DNA from: Ixodes scapularis
Lineage: Eukaryota; Arthropoda; Arachnida; Ixodida; Ixodidae
Length of the DNA: 64,000 nucleotides
Direction of reading: 5' to 3'
Assembly: GCF_016920785.2 (NCBI RefSeq)
Contig: NW_024609948.1
Span: 1,302,001 to 1,366,000, forward strand
Part shown: one piece after another, positions 7,487-19,172 of the stretch
Numbering within the stretch: the stretch's first letter is position 1
How the letters are laid out: each line of letters starts with the position of its first letter
The notes under the pieces: model-generated
The model's database searches: none
What the model was told of the DNA's origin: nothing
Seen by the model: only the letters and a program-made list of their open reading frames with translations
Position numbers and translations under genes: made by a program

Positions 7487-8872
7487 ATGACTCCCCCCTC
7501 CTCCAAACCAAACACGGCGCGTGCCCCTAAAAGGGGTTGCTCCGTACTTACTTTCGAAAAAGCATCCGAACCGCCAAAGTTTCCAAGATTTTTTGTCATT
7601 CAAGCTCTAGATGAAGAAAAGCCACTGGCTAAGCTCTCGCTTTTTCTAGTTTCAAAATGTCTTGATGCCATTATTGGCAAAGCTTTCAAGGCGAAAAAGC
7701 TTTCTGGTAACCTTCTTGTCGAGGTTGAAACAGAAGTTCAAAGCAGGACGCTTCTAAAACAGACATGTCTAGGCGAACACCAGATAAAAGTAAGCCCACA
7801 TCGGACACTGAATAGTGTTCGAGGTGTTATCTCTGAGCCTGATCTGATAGATTGCACTGAGGATGAAATTCTGGCTGGACTCCAGAAACAGGCAGTGGTG
7901 GCCGTCAAGCGGATCACCATCCGTAAAGACGGGCAGGAGCAGCCAACCAAGCATTTGATCCTGACTTTTGAACTGCATACGCTTCCTACGACTGTTAAAG
8001 CTGGTTACCTACACTGCAAAGTCCGGCCTTTTATCCCCAACCCACAAAGGTGTTTCCGGTGTCAGCGCTTCGGGCATGGCTCGCGAAACTGTCGGGGCCG
8101 TGAAACTTGTGCAAAGTGTGGCAGCAACGACCATGTTGCTGACATTTGTGAGAATACTCTCAACTGTGTTAACTGCCAAGGCAACCATGCTGCTTATGCT
8201 AGAACATGCCCACAGTGGAAGCGGGAAAAAGAAATCCTAACCCTTAAAGCACAAAAGAATATTACCTACCAAGAGGCAAAACAACGGTATTCCTTTTTAG
8301 CAAAAGGAACGTTTGCGCAGGCGGTGCAAAGGGGACAAGCACCGCGAACAGAATCGAAGGCCACTCAGGTCTCTCCTGAGGTCCTGGCAGTGGCTCTTCA
8401 GTCCCCAACCCCCCAGCAGTGGCAGCAGCTTCCCCTGGTTTCTGGAGGAAGCGCACCAGCTGCCTCTCGACCACGGGACAGGCAGGGAGCCCCTCTAGCT
8501 GTCTCCACTCCAAGGTGTCCCCCCAGGGAGAAGGAGCGAGAGTCTCGCCCCAACTCACGGGAGGGGGCCTCGTCTAAGGAGCGGCATCACGCCGCTCCTT
8601 CAACAGCTGAGGGGCGGGGACGGATGGAGTTGGGCGACGTTCAGCCCAGCACCTCCACTGCTGCCCCTTTGAGTGAGGGCGGTCGTGGCCGGGGAGTCCG
8701 GCCCCGTACCTCGACTTTGCCCAAACCTACACAACAAGCCTCGTCTCAAGAGGTGGAGGCGAGGGACGAGGCCACCGAGCCTTCCGCTCTTTCGTCCGAT
8801 CAGGACGATATGGAATGGGAGATTTCTAAAACAAAGAAAAAAACGAAAAAACCAGTAATACCTCCAAAGTAG
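7487..8872 (+). CDS. LINE copy 1 ORF1, nucleic-acid-binding protein with three zinc knuckles
   Basis: I chose ATG 7487 because the equivalent ATGs in copies 2 and 3 (12469 and 23870) sit at the same point, where the shared 5' UTR ends; an in-frame upstream start exists but lies in the UTR. The product has about 461 residues. Three CCHC-type knuckles lie in CFRCQRFGHGSRNC, CAKCGSNDHVADIC and CVNCQGNHAAYARTC. The C-terminal third is low-complexity, rich in Pro, Ser, Arg and Glu. ORF1 proteins of this kind bind element RNA and assist target-primed reverse transcription. The frame is open throughout. Confidence 0.88.
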   Translation: MTPPSSKPNTARAPKRGCSVLTFEKASEPPKFPRFFVIQALDEEKPLAKLSLFLVSKCLDAIIGKAFKAKKLSGNLLVEVETEVQSRTLLKQTCLGEHQIKVSPHRTLNSVRGVISEPDLIDCTEDEILAGLQKQAVVAVKRITIRKDGQEQPTKHLILTFELHTLPTTVKAGYLHCKVRPFIPNPQRCFRCQRFGHGSRNCRGRETCAKCGSNDHVADICENTLNCVNCQGNHAAYARTCPQWKREKEILTLKAQKNITYQEAKQRYSFLAKGTFAQAVQRGQAPRTESKATQVSPEVLAVALQSPTPQQWQQLPLVSGGSAPAASRPRDRQGAPLAVSTPRCPPREKERESRPNSREGASSKERHHAAPSTAEGRGRMELGDVQPSTSTAAPLSEGGRGRGVRPRTSTLPKPTQQASSQEVEARDEATEPSALSSDQDDMEWEISKTKKKTKKPVIPPK

Positions 8873-8946
8873 TTTCCTCTGGGAACGTCATCCCAAGACC
8901 AGAGTAGTTGATTGTATTTTTATACTTGCATCTCTTTTACATAATA

Positions 8947-11928
8947 ATGCCTCCACTTGTTCTACAATGGAACTGTCGAGGTCTTCTTGCAAACTATGAT
9001 GATATTACTGATATACTAGAGGAACACAGTCCCATTGCCCTCTGTTTGCAAGAGACTCACCTAAAAGAGAGTCACACAAATGTCCTCAGGCATTTCCAAG
9101 TGTTTCGGAAAGATCGGCAGCATTCAAGCCATCCATCTGGAGGTTCTGCTGTCGTTTTGCAACGCTCTGTACCATGTTTGGAAGTACCCTTAAACACTGA
9201 ACTAGAGGCCGTTGCTACCCGTATACTGACTAACCGATTGATTACTATTTGTTCAGTATATATACCTCCAAACTACCAGCTTAAGTATGAGGAACTTGAA
9301 TTACTTTGTGATCAGCTTCCTTCTCCTTTTGTGCTTGTGGGTGATTTTAATGCTCATAATCCTCTCTGGGGAAGTGGACGAAAAGATACACGAGGAGCAC
9401 TTATTGAACGTTTTTTACTGTCATCAGGATTATGTTTGCTCAACTCGAAAGAATCTACACATTTTTCATCAGGAACACGTACATTCACATCAATTGACCT
9501 TTCAATTGTGCATCCCACATTATTTCCTTTTCTAACATGGAAAGTCATTCCTAATCCATATGGCAGTGATCATTTTCCAATTATTTTAGATTTTCACAAT
9601 CACCCTATTACAGTCCGAACTCGGACACCTAGGTGGAAGATTGACAAAGCCAATTGGACACTTTTCAAACAATCCTCTGTTTTAGCTATTACATCTCTCC
9701 ATCAACTTTCTATTGAAGAGGCAGTAGACCATATTACAAAGCACATATTGGAAGCTGCTATGATAGCAATACCCATGACATCCACTCACCTTCCCAAACG
9801 ACCGAAGCCATGGTGGAATGAAGATTGCCAAAAGGCTAAAAAGAAACAAAACAAAGCATGGGGCATTTTTAGGCGGTACCCTACACCGAGCAACCTTGTT
9901 ACTTTCAAGAAAATGAAGGCTTCTGCGCGATTTGTTCGCAGGCTGTCTAAAAGACATTGTTGGATGAAGTATTCGTCATCTATAAATAGTCAGGCGACAC
10001 CAAAGGAGGTATGGGATCGAGTCCACAAAATAAATGGGTCTTACCATGCTTTTTCCATTCCTCTTTTGACAAAAAATGGAATATGCCCTGAAAGCCTCGA
10101 AGAACAGGCAGACATTCTTGGCGAACACTTCGAGTTCATTTCCAGCTCAAAGAACTACACGCCTACTTTCCTTCGACACAAAGTACAGGTAGAAAAAAGG
10201 TCAGTAAATAGTTCGAGTGGCTATCAAGACCCATATAATGCTCCACTTACGTTGCATGAACTTGAAATGGTTCTTCATTCCTCTAAGCAGACTGCACCTG
10301 GCCCAGATGGAATTCATTACATTATGCTACAACATCTTCATCCTTCAACTGTTCAACTCATTTTATATCTTTTCAATAGAATTTGGTCTGAAGGCCACTT
10401 TCCAACTTCTTGGAAGGTGGCCTTTGTAGTACCCTTGCTTAAACCAGGAAAGGATCCTTCTAGTGCTTCTAGTTATAGGCCTATTGCATTGACTAGCTGT
10501 CTATCAAAAACTCAGGAACGAATAATTAACAGAAGGCTTATGCATTATCTTGAAACTCACAAAATTCTAGACAGGTATCAATGCGGCTTTCGGTCGGCAC
10601 GATCCACAGTGGACCGCCTGGTTCGCTTTGAGACAGCCGTGAGAGAGGCATTTGTGAACAAACAGCACTGCCTTTCTGTGTTCTTTGATCTGGAGAAGGC
10701 TTATGATACTGCCTGGCGATTTGGAATCCTGCAAGACCTCATCAACATCGGTATTTGCGGGAGCATGTTCGGCATCATTAAAAGCTATTTAGAGTGCCGC
10801 TCATTTCGTGTGAAACTTGGAACAACTTTCTCTCGGGATTTTGTACAGGAAAATGGTGTGCCCCAGGGTGGTGTACTAAGTGTCACTCTTTTCATTATAA
10901 AAAACTCCATTGCCCGAGTAATACCTCCTTCAGTTCAATACTCTATTTATGTTGATGACATCCAAGTTTCAGTATCATCATGTAACCGCTCCATATGTGA
11001 AAGGAGAGTTCAACTGGCAATCAACAAATTGACGAACTGGGCTGATACCAACGGTTTCAGGTTTTCCACAGAAAAAACTGTGTGTGTATGCTTTTCTCGC
11101 CAGCGAGGAATTTTTCAAGATCCTTCATTAACCATTTATGGACTGCCTATAGCTGTGAAGAGTGAACATAAGTTTTTAGGTCTTCTATTTGATTCAAAAT
11201 TATATTTTGTTTCTCACATTAAGCAGTTGAAGTTGAAATGCACAAAAGCACTTAATATCCTAAAAGTATTGTCTCATCAATCTTGGGGTTCTGATAGACT
11301 GTGCCTTTTACGCATTTATCGTTCAGTGGTTCGCTCCCGTCTAGATTATGGCAGCTTTGTGTATGGCTCAGCTAAAGCATCAGTATTGAAGATGTTAGAC
11401 CCTATTCATAATCAGGAGCTACGGCTGTCTATCGGAGCATTCCGCACATCCCCGGTTCCCAGCCTTTATGCGGAGGCCAATGAGGTCTCTCTTGAGAAAA
11501 GACGCTTTGCTCTAGGATTTATGTATTCACTCCGAGTAAGGTCTGTTCCTCTCCATCCTGCTCATGATTCTGTGGTAAAAATTAGGTTTCAAAGGACTTT
11601 CCAAAATAAGCCAAGTTTTGTTCCTCCTTTTGCCTTGAGAAATACTACAGCAGCAGAACTCTTTGGTCTGGAGCCCAAACCCTGCGTGACACAGCACAGA
11701 AACACTGTAGCTCCTTGGGATTACTCCCTCGTCCATTGTGACTTTACACTGACAAAACACAGCAAGAAAGACACTCCGGACGAAGTGCTGAGGCAAGAGT
11801 TCTTCGAACTACAGAGCCACTATCAGCACTACACAAGCTTTTATACAGATGGTACTAAAACTGAATCGTTTGTAGGCTGTGCAATGGTTGGACCATCTGT
11901 TTCCAAGGTAAAAAGACTGAACCCCTTT
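8947..11928 (+). pseudogene. LINE copy 1 ORF2, endonuclease and reverse transcriptase part
   Basis: From ATG 8947 this encodes an APE-type endonuclease (QWNCRGL, QETHL, GDFNAHNPLWGS, GSDHFPI), then reverse transcriptase (SYRPIALTSC, QCGFRSARST, FFDLEKAYDT, NGVPQGGVLS, YVDD), then the first RNase H motif (FYTDGTKTESFVGC). The frame is broken by the insertion of copy 2 at 11928 and resumes in the same phase at 17806. One residue seems to be missing after the PQGG motif compared with copies 2 and 3 (FIIKNS against FAVKINS). Otherwise the frame is undamaged, so copy 1 may have been functional when hit. Confidence 0.88.
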
Positions 11929-12468
11929 CCCCGCAGGGGGCACCTGTGAAAGCAGGTGTTTGGAGAGTGGCGTCTCCACGGACCCCGAGCCATGCGGGTT
12001 CGCCCGCCCACGTCTGGCTGTGCGTGGCTTTCCCGTGTCCGGGGAAAAGGGCATCCTGGTGGTTGAGTCGAACCCGGGGTAGGTTTGGACCCTTCGGGGC
12101 CCCCCGGGTGAGGCAATACACCACTTCGGCCCCCGCTTCCCGTAGACGGGTGTCCTGGCTTGGCCCGACCAGTATGATTCAGTCAGTCGCCACTTCTACT
12201 ATCCCCTCCCTTCTTTTCCCTTTGTCTTCTCCTTCTTTTCACTCTTCTCATTTCTCTTCTTTCCTTTTTCAACTCCTTTGGCGGCAAGGGCTAACCTTGG
12301 GTGGCGACAGACCCCTTGTCCAAAACCACACTTGGTTATAGTACCTGGGCAGTGCTAATAGTCTAACGGTTCCAGCAAAGCCCTTTTTGTTATGGTCCGT
12401 TAACTATTCCCTCGTTGGGCTCCGTGGTGGGCGGCACACCACAGGTTCTGAACACTCTTTGCCCTCCT

Positions 12469-13862
12469 ATGGCGCCCCCCTTTTCCAAACCTCGTTCAGG
12501 GCAAGCCTTTAAAAGGCGTTGTCTTGAACCCAAGACCATCGACAAAGATTCTGAAGGAGAAACATTTTCGAAGTTTTTTGTTGTTCATTCACTTGATGAA
12601 CAAAAACCTGTTGCAAAGCTGTCACCTTTTGTTGTTGCGAAGGTACTAGAAAACCTTGTCGGATTTTCCTACAAAGCTAAAAGGCAGCACTCCGGAGACC
12701 TCCTAGTGGAGGTAACCAACAAAAAACAGAGTGAAGCGATCCTTAAACTGACTAGTTTTCTTGATGTTAAAGTGTCGGTTAGCCCTCACCGCACGCTCAA
12801 CACCATCCGTGGGGTCCTCTCCGAGGACGACTTCTTACACACTAGTGAGGAAGAACTTCTTGAGGGACTCCAAGGTGTTGGCGTTGTTGCCGTTAAGCGC
12901 ATCATATTCCGTAAAAATGGTGAGGAAATTCCTTCGAAACACGTAATCCTTACTTTTAAAAGAAACGCACTGCCAGAAACCATCAAGGCAGGATAACTTA
13001 ACTGCCGCATCCGCCCTTATGTCCCCAACCCCCAGCGGTGCTTCCGTTGCCAGCGTTATGGCCACGGATCACGCAGCTGTCGAGGGAAGGAGACGTGTGC
13101 AAAGTGCAGCAGCCACGACCATCTAACCGACAACTGTGAAGCGGCAGCTTTCTGTGCCAACTGCAAGGGTCCTCACCCTGCGTACTCTCGTTCTTGCCCC
13201 TCCTGGCGACAGGAAAAGGAAATCCTCACCTTAAGAGCAAAAGAAAACTTATCTTATCCGGAAGCAAACCAAAGGTTCTCCTTTCTTTCGAAAGGCACAT
13301 ACTCCGACGCGGTGCGCAGGGGCCCTCCGCCGCGAACGGAATCGAAGGCCACCCAGGTCTCGGCTGAAGCCCTGGCAGTGGCCTTTCGGGCCCCCACCCC
13401 CCCGCAGGGGCAGCAGCTTCCCCCACGTTCTGGAGAGAGCACATCAGCAGCCCCAAGTCTCAGGACAGGCAGGCAATGCCAATGCCCGTCCTGACCGCGA
13501 CGCCTTCCTCCGGTGGAAAGGAGCGACACTCTCGTTCCAACTCACTGGAGAGGGCCTCCTCCAAAGAGCGGCACAACTCTCGTGCTGCTCTCCCTGTACT
13601 CAAGGGGCCGGAGCAGGCAGAGTTGAAAGATACTCTGCCCAGCACCTCCGCTGCCTCTTCGGCTGGTCGCGGCCGGGGCCTGGCTCCCCGTGATCCAAGC
13701 CGGAAGAAAACGCTGGCCAACACCAGCGACACGCCTCAAGAGGCAGACTTGTCCATGGAGTTGGACGACTCGGCTGCTCCTGCTTCTGACCCGGATAGCA
13801 TGGAGTGGCAGACGCAGACCCGTGCAGGGAAGAACAAAAAACCGGTTACTGCGCCGAAGTAA
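12469..13862 (+). pseudogene. LINE copy 2 ORF1, broken by a stop and a frameshift
   Basis: From ATG 12469 the frame meets TAA at 12994-12996, where copies 1 and 3 have a Tyr codon just before the zinc knuckles. The same frame continues past the stop through three knuckles (CFRCQRYGHGSRSC, CAKCSSHDHLTDNC, CANCKGPHPAYSRSC). It then shifts near 13480-13494 into the frame that ends at 13862 (...KKPVTAPK). Two independent lesions mean this ORF1 cannot make a full-length product. Confidence 0.85.
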
Positions 13863-13947
13863 TCCAAGTGGTCTCCCTCCCGAGTTTTAATCTTTTTACT
13901 ACCGAGTTTTATTGATTTACACTTTCCTATATAAACAAATTTTATAA

Positions 13948-16900
13948 ATGTCAAAAGTGAATTTTATGCAATGGAATTGTCGCGGCCTTTTAAGAAATAT
14001 TGATGATATAAATCATTTCATGGATGAGCTTCGGCCGACAGCTCTTGCTCTCCAGGAAACTCATCTTCATGATCGCTCTCCTCATATTTTAGGACGTCAC
14101 CGAGTGTTTAGAAAAGACCGTCTTAGTGATACTCCCTTTGGTGGCGTGGCAGTGGTTGTACAAGGTGGGGTCGCCTGCTCTGAGGTCCCGCTCTGCACAC
14201 CACTTGAAGCCGTGGCAGTGCGCCTTCTTTTAGACCGCCTCATAACTGTAGTATCACTTTATTTACCACCTAACACTCCATTACATCTTAGTGAATTGCA
14301 GGGTCTTGTGGGTCAGCTCCCACAACCCTTTATGATTCTAGGCGATTTTAATGCCCATCATCCCCTATGGGGTAGTATTCGTCAGGACTCTCGTGGAGGT
14401 GTAGTTGAACGTTTTTTATTGGCATCTAGACTATGCCTTCTTAATGGGAGAGAGCCAACATTTTTTAGTGCAGCTCACACCACATTTACATCCATAGATC
14501 TGTCGATTTCATCCCCCTCATTGTTTCCTTGCTTTACATGGAATGTTCTCAACAACCCTTTTGGCAGTGATCACTTTCCGATTGTTTTAGAGAGTGTTGT
14601 TCAGTTGCCCTCTCTTTTAAAACGTATCCCTAGGTGGAAGTTAGATAAAGCTGACTGGTCACTTTTTGGGTTACATTCCACCTTGGACCCTTCTCTGCTT
14701 TCTTCTATGTCACCGGAAGATGCTACACTGTATATTACTGAGCAGATACTAAATGCTGCTGAGGTGTCTATTCCACGAACCTCTGGTAATGTGCCAAAAA
14801 AATGCAAACCATGGTGGAACAAGGAGTGTGCCACAACCTTAGCGGATCAAAACAGGGCTTGGGGCAAACTTCGCAGATACCCCACATCAGGTAATCTCGC
14901 AGAGTTCAGGCAGCGGAAAGCTAAAGCCCGTTGGACCAGGAAGCAGTCAAAATGGAAATCCTGGATGAAGTATGTCTCTTCTATAAATAGTTTTGTGCCA
15001 GCCAAGGAGGTTTGGGATAGATACAGGAAAATAAATGGAGACTATAGGTGCTTTGCAATTCCTACTTTTGATGCCCCTTCTTCATCTTTAGTTGACATCG
15101 CCAACATCCTTGGTGAACATTTTTATAACACATCCAGCTCGGCAAACTACAGTGATTCGTTCAGTAGATTTAAATCTCGTGCAGAGCGGCAAAATATCTC
15201 CATGTCTGGAGGAGACTCTGAGCCTTATAACCAGCCTTTTACGCAGTATGAGCTTGAAATGGCACTTGACATAACGAGGGTTTCTGCTCCAGGGCCCGAC
15301 GCAGTTCATTATGAAATGCTTCGTCGCCTTTCTCCTGAGTCCCTGAAAAGTCTTCTCTTGTTTTTCAATTTATTGTGGGAAAAAGCCTGCTTTCCCCATG
15401 CCTGGAAGCATGCTCATGTCATCCCGCTCCTAAAGCCGCAGAAAGACCCTTCACTACCATCAAGTTACCGTCCCATTGCTCTGACGAGCTGTGTTGGGAA
15501 AACATTTGAAAGGCTTATATATAGACGGTTAGTATACATATTAGAAAGGCAAAAGGTCCTTGACAAAAATCAGTGCGGGTTTCGCCGAGGTCGATCTACT
15601 CTCGATAATTTGGTTCGCCTGGAAACCATTATACGCGAGGCATTTGTGAACAAGCAGCAGTGTGTTGCAGTGTTTTTTGACTTAGACAAGGCGTATGATA
15701 CCACATGGAGATATGGTATCCTGAAAGACTTGTATGATTGCAATATCCGTGGTAGGATGTTGCAATGCATTAACAACTTTCTAACAAACAGAACCTTTCA
15801 AGTCCGGCTTGGGAGCACCCTCTCTAAACCTTTTGTTCAAGAAAACGGAGTCCCACAGGGAGGCATTTTGAGCGTCACTTTGTTTGTACTGAAAATGAAT
15901 TCTCTCACACGAATGCTACCTCGGTCTATTTCCTACTCTCTTTATGCTGACGATGTACAGATCTCCTCATCTTCTTGCAATCTTTCTAGTTGTGAGCGGC
16001 AGTTACAACTGGCTATAAACAAACTTTGTAAGTGGGCAGACGAAAATGGTTTCAAGTTCTCTGTTGCAAAGACAGTCTGTGTGCCTTTTTCCCTACGTCG
16101 TGGGCTCTCCTTAGACCCAGTTTTGAAACTAAACGGTACTCTAATTCCTGTTAGGAAGGAGCACAAGTTTCTTGGTGTCATATTTGACAAAAAACTTACC
16201 TTCATTCCCCACCTGAAATTTCTGAAAGAAATTTGCCTTCGTTCCACAAACCTTCTGAAAGTTTTGGCTCATAAATCATGGGGGTCGGACCGAAAATGTC
16301 TGTTGCATTTGTACACCGCGCTTGTGCGATCTCGTCTTGATTATGGCGCCGTGGTGTACGGATCGGCTCGCCCATCTGCTCTCAAGATGTTGGATCCTGT
16401 ACATCATCTTGGCTTGCGTTTGGCAACGGGTGCTTTTCGGACATCGCCTGTACTTAGTTTGTATGCGGAATCAAATGAGATGTCGCTGTGCAAAAGACGT
16501 CAATACCTCAGCCTAACCTACGCGTCTAGGATCCTAGCAAACCCTGATCACCCAACGTATCATTCCATACAAAGGTCTCAATTCTACCGTCTCTTTGAAA
16601 ATAAGCCAAGCATCGTCAGACCGTTAAGTTTTCGTGTAGAGCAATTTTGTTCCTCACTTCAACTTCGTCTGGACGAACTTAACCTAATTCAAAACACAGT
16701 CTGCGTGGCGCCCTGGATTGTGGTACGTGTTTTTTGTGACTGGACTCTCACTAAGTTTAATAAGAATAGCATATCAGCTCTTGTTATTCAGCAGGAATTC
16801 CTGGACCTGGAAGAGAAATATAAAGATTATGCTCACTTCTACACAGACGGTGCCAAGACTTCATCGTTTGTCGGGTGTGCCGTGCATTCAGGTCGTTTTG

Positions 16901-17663
16901 TAAAAGTTACACGTCTAGAGGAATTTGCGAGTATATTTACTGCTGAAATCTATGCTGTGTCTTTTGCATTGGATTATATTCTGAAGACTAAGACTAGACG
17001 GGCCGTAATATTTGTGGACTCTCAAAGTGCGATTACTGCAGTTTGCTCTCTAAAAGCCACTAAGAATATGCTTGTGGAACAGGTGCGAAGTAAACTTAAT
17101 GGAGCTTTACGTAAAGGTCACAAATAAAATTCTGCTGGGTTCCGAGTCATGTGGGAATAAAGGGTAATGAGGAGGCAGACAGGCTCGCTGCATCTACAGG
17201 TAACTGCTCTCGATATCAAGCTAGTTTTCCCTATCAGGATATCGAGTCATTAATTAAGTCGTCACTTTTTCGTCTATGGCAGGCAGAGTGGGCCATGGAG
17301 TCTAATAACAAGCTCCATGTAAGCAAACCAGTCCTTGGGTCTTGGGAGAGCTCCTCACTTAAGAACCGCTTTCACAAAGTTGTATTGTGCCGGCTTCGAA
17401 TCGGGCACTCCTTCCTTACACACAGATATCTTCTTTATGGGGAGGATCCACCAGTTTGTGAGCACTGTGGAGACAATCTTACTATACTTCATATTTTGTG
17501 GATCTGCCCGGAATTCGACACCGAACGTCGCGCTAATTTTCCTGAGTTTTTTAGATTTTGTATTCCATTTCATCCCGCTCTTTTGCTGGGAAAGCACCCT
17601 CTCATTCCTCTTGATCGAGTTTTATCATATATTACTAGTACTGGCCTTATACACCAGATCTAG
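13948..17663 (+). pseudogene. LINE copy 2 ORF2, frameshifted in RNase H
   Basis: ATG 13948 opens 1059 codons carrying endonuclease (QWNCRGLL, GDFNAHHPLWGS, GSDHFPI) and reverse transcriptase (NGVPQGGILS, YADD) motifs, then the start of RNase H (FYTDGAKTSSFVGC). A one-base loss near 17120 gives a stop at 17125-17127. The remaining RNase H motif (CWVPSHVGIK) and Cys-His tail continue in the next frame to 17663. Confidence 0.87.
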
Positions 17664-17805
17664 TCCCAGTTGTTTTCAGGATCATCTTTTTGTAATGAGG
17701 TAACCATAGGAGTTTCATTAGTTAATTTAGTCTGGCGCAGTATGGCCTCTGTTGCTGTTGCGCCAAAAAACCCGCAGACAACAACAACAACAACTGAACC
17801 CCTTT

Positions 17806-18543
17806 GCCACAATTTTAACGGCAGAGTTGCATGGTCTACTTCTTGCTGTTGAACATATCGTTGAGAAGAGGCTACGTCGCTCCGTAGTATACTCAGACTC
17901 TTTAAGCTCATTGAAAGCCCTTGTTTCCCTGAATATCCCCACAAACCCGTTGGTTTCACACCTGCAGAGTAAAATAATCTGTGCAATCAAAAACAAATGT
18001 GATACTGTGTTCTGCTGGGTGCCAAGTCATGTTGGCATCCCGGGTAATGAGGAGGCAGATCAAGCTGCGCACTCTGCGGCCACACAAATTGTGCACCTTA
18101 AAGAAATTCCCCACAAGGATTATCACAAGGTGGTTAAACATTGCATACTACAGAGATGGCAGCATGAGTGGGATACTGAGATAAACAATAAGTTGCATAT
18201 GGTGAAACAACTCTTGAAGGAATGGGAGAGTGCTCGGCACCGTGAACGATTCTACGAGGTGATACTCTGCCGTCTAAGGATTGGCCATACACGGCTCACG
18301 CATGGGCATCTTTTGCGGGGTGAAGATGCCCCACAGTGCGAACATTGCCATTGTCCTTTGACTATACTTCATATTTTAATTGAATGCAATGCGTATGGCC
18401 TAGAACGCCGTAACCACTTTTCAGAGCTTTACAAAGAGCATACTCCCCTACATCTGATGATTTTACTTGGCGATCAACCCCTCATACCACACTCTTGTGT
18501 TTTTAACTTTCTCAAAGCAATCGGCTTTCTACACCGACTGTGA
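17806..18543 (+). pseudogene. LINE copy 1 ORF2, remaining RNase H and C-terminal zinc-finger part
   Basis: This resumes after the 13-base target duplication with ILTAELHGLLLAVEHI, then YSDSLSSLKAL and CWVPSHVGIPGNEEAD. These are the Glu, Asp and Asp motifs of RNase H that follow the Asp motif left at about 11840-11870. A Cys-His cluster (CEHCHCPLTILHILIEC) comes near the end, as in other I-type elements. Stop at 18541-18543. Confidence 0.85.
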
Positions 18544-18730
18544 TTTTACTGTTTCGAACTCATGTCCATTCCTTTTACACTTATACATAGGTCATGTCCA
18601 TTGTTTTATCCTATCATCTGCTACTAAAGCTCTTTCTTCTCCTTAACCCTCTCCCGACAATAGTTTATGTACTTGGCGCAGTATAGCCTTCGATGCTTTT
18701 GCGCCACTAAAACCCAATCAATCAATCAAT

Positions 18731-19159
18731 AAGGAGTCGAGCGTCGCCCAAACATCAGCTCAGACTGCGGCGGAGGCGGCCAATAGACGGCGATCGGACG
18801 ACGCGATACCGTCTCATCGGGATTCGGCTCCTCCTAGGGAAACGACGCCCAAAGAGAAGGAGTCGGGCGTCGCCCAAACGTCCCCTCAGACTGCGGCGGA
18901 GGCGGCCAAGAGACGACGGTCGGACGACGCGATACCGTCTCTTCGAGATTCGGCTCTTCCTAAAGAAACGACGCGCAACGAAAAAGTGTCGGACGTCGCC
19001 AAGACGCCGTATCAGACTGTTGCAGCGGAAGACGAAGGAAGCGGTTGGCTGTACGTCGTCGGTGGAGTTGCCGTCCTGGCCACAGCGGGAGTCGTGACTT
19101 ACGCGGCAATGACCTATTATAGAAATAAACGCGCTAAAGGCGAAAACGTGTTTCTGTAG
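18731..19159 (+). pseudogene. Viral gene, 3' part after the LINE: tandem repeats and membrane anchor
   Basis: This is the downstream part of the gene that starts at 6238. It begins with the second copy of the target duplication and encodes two 42-residue tandem units (AQTSxQTAAEAA, then RRRSDDAIPS). These are followed by a hydrophobic segment (WLYVVGGVAVLATAGVVTYA) and a short basic tail ending at TAG 19157-19159. The product would be a tail-anchored or single-pass protein with a disordered, repeat-rich stalk. AATAAA lies just after the stop, overlapping the leader of the next gene, whose ATG is 14 bases away. Confidence 0.8.
18746..18997 (+). repeat. 126-bp tandem repeat in the viral gene
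   Basis: Two units start at 18746 and 18872, exactly 126 bases (42 codons) apart, with only scattered substitutions. A more diverged partial unit lies on the other side of the LINE at about 6817-6930, so the original array had about three units. Confidence 0.8.
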
Positions 19160-19172
19160 CTGAAATAAAAAA

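Larger units (their letters stand above)
11929..17792 (+). mobile_element. I-type non-LTR retrotransposon, copy 2, nested in copy 1
   Basis: The element starts CCCCGCAGGGGGCACC at 11929 and ends in a (CAA)n tail at 17792. The 13-base duplication ACTGAACCCCTTT flanks it (11916-11928 and 17793-17805). Length is 5.86 kb, full length for this family. Its 5' UTR is nearly the same as in copies 1 and 3, but its coding regions are clearly diverged. The 3' hairpin (TGGCGCA 17733-17739, TGCGCCA 17759-17765) is conserved. Both ORFs carry disabling changes. It is younger than copy 1 because it sits inside it. Confidence 0.92.
6946..18730 (+). mobile_element. I-type non-LTR retrotransposon, copy 1 (interrupted by copy 2)
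   Basis: The element begins (C)CCCGCAGGGGGCACC at 6946 and ends in an (AATC)n tail at about 18714-18730. A 15-base target-site duplication flanks it (6931-6945 and 18731-18745). It comprises 6946-11928 and 17806-18730, about 5.9 kb in total, with copy 2 and its duplicated target in between. It has a 5' UTR of about 540 bases, ORF1 with zinc knuckles, ORF2 with endonuclease, reverse transcriptase and RNase H, and a short 3' UTR with a conserved hairpin (TGGCGCA 18674-18680, TGCGCCA 18700-18706). RNase H in ORF2 fits the I group. The insertion splits a viral gene. Confidence 0.92.
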
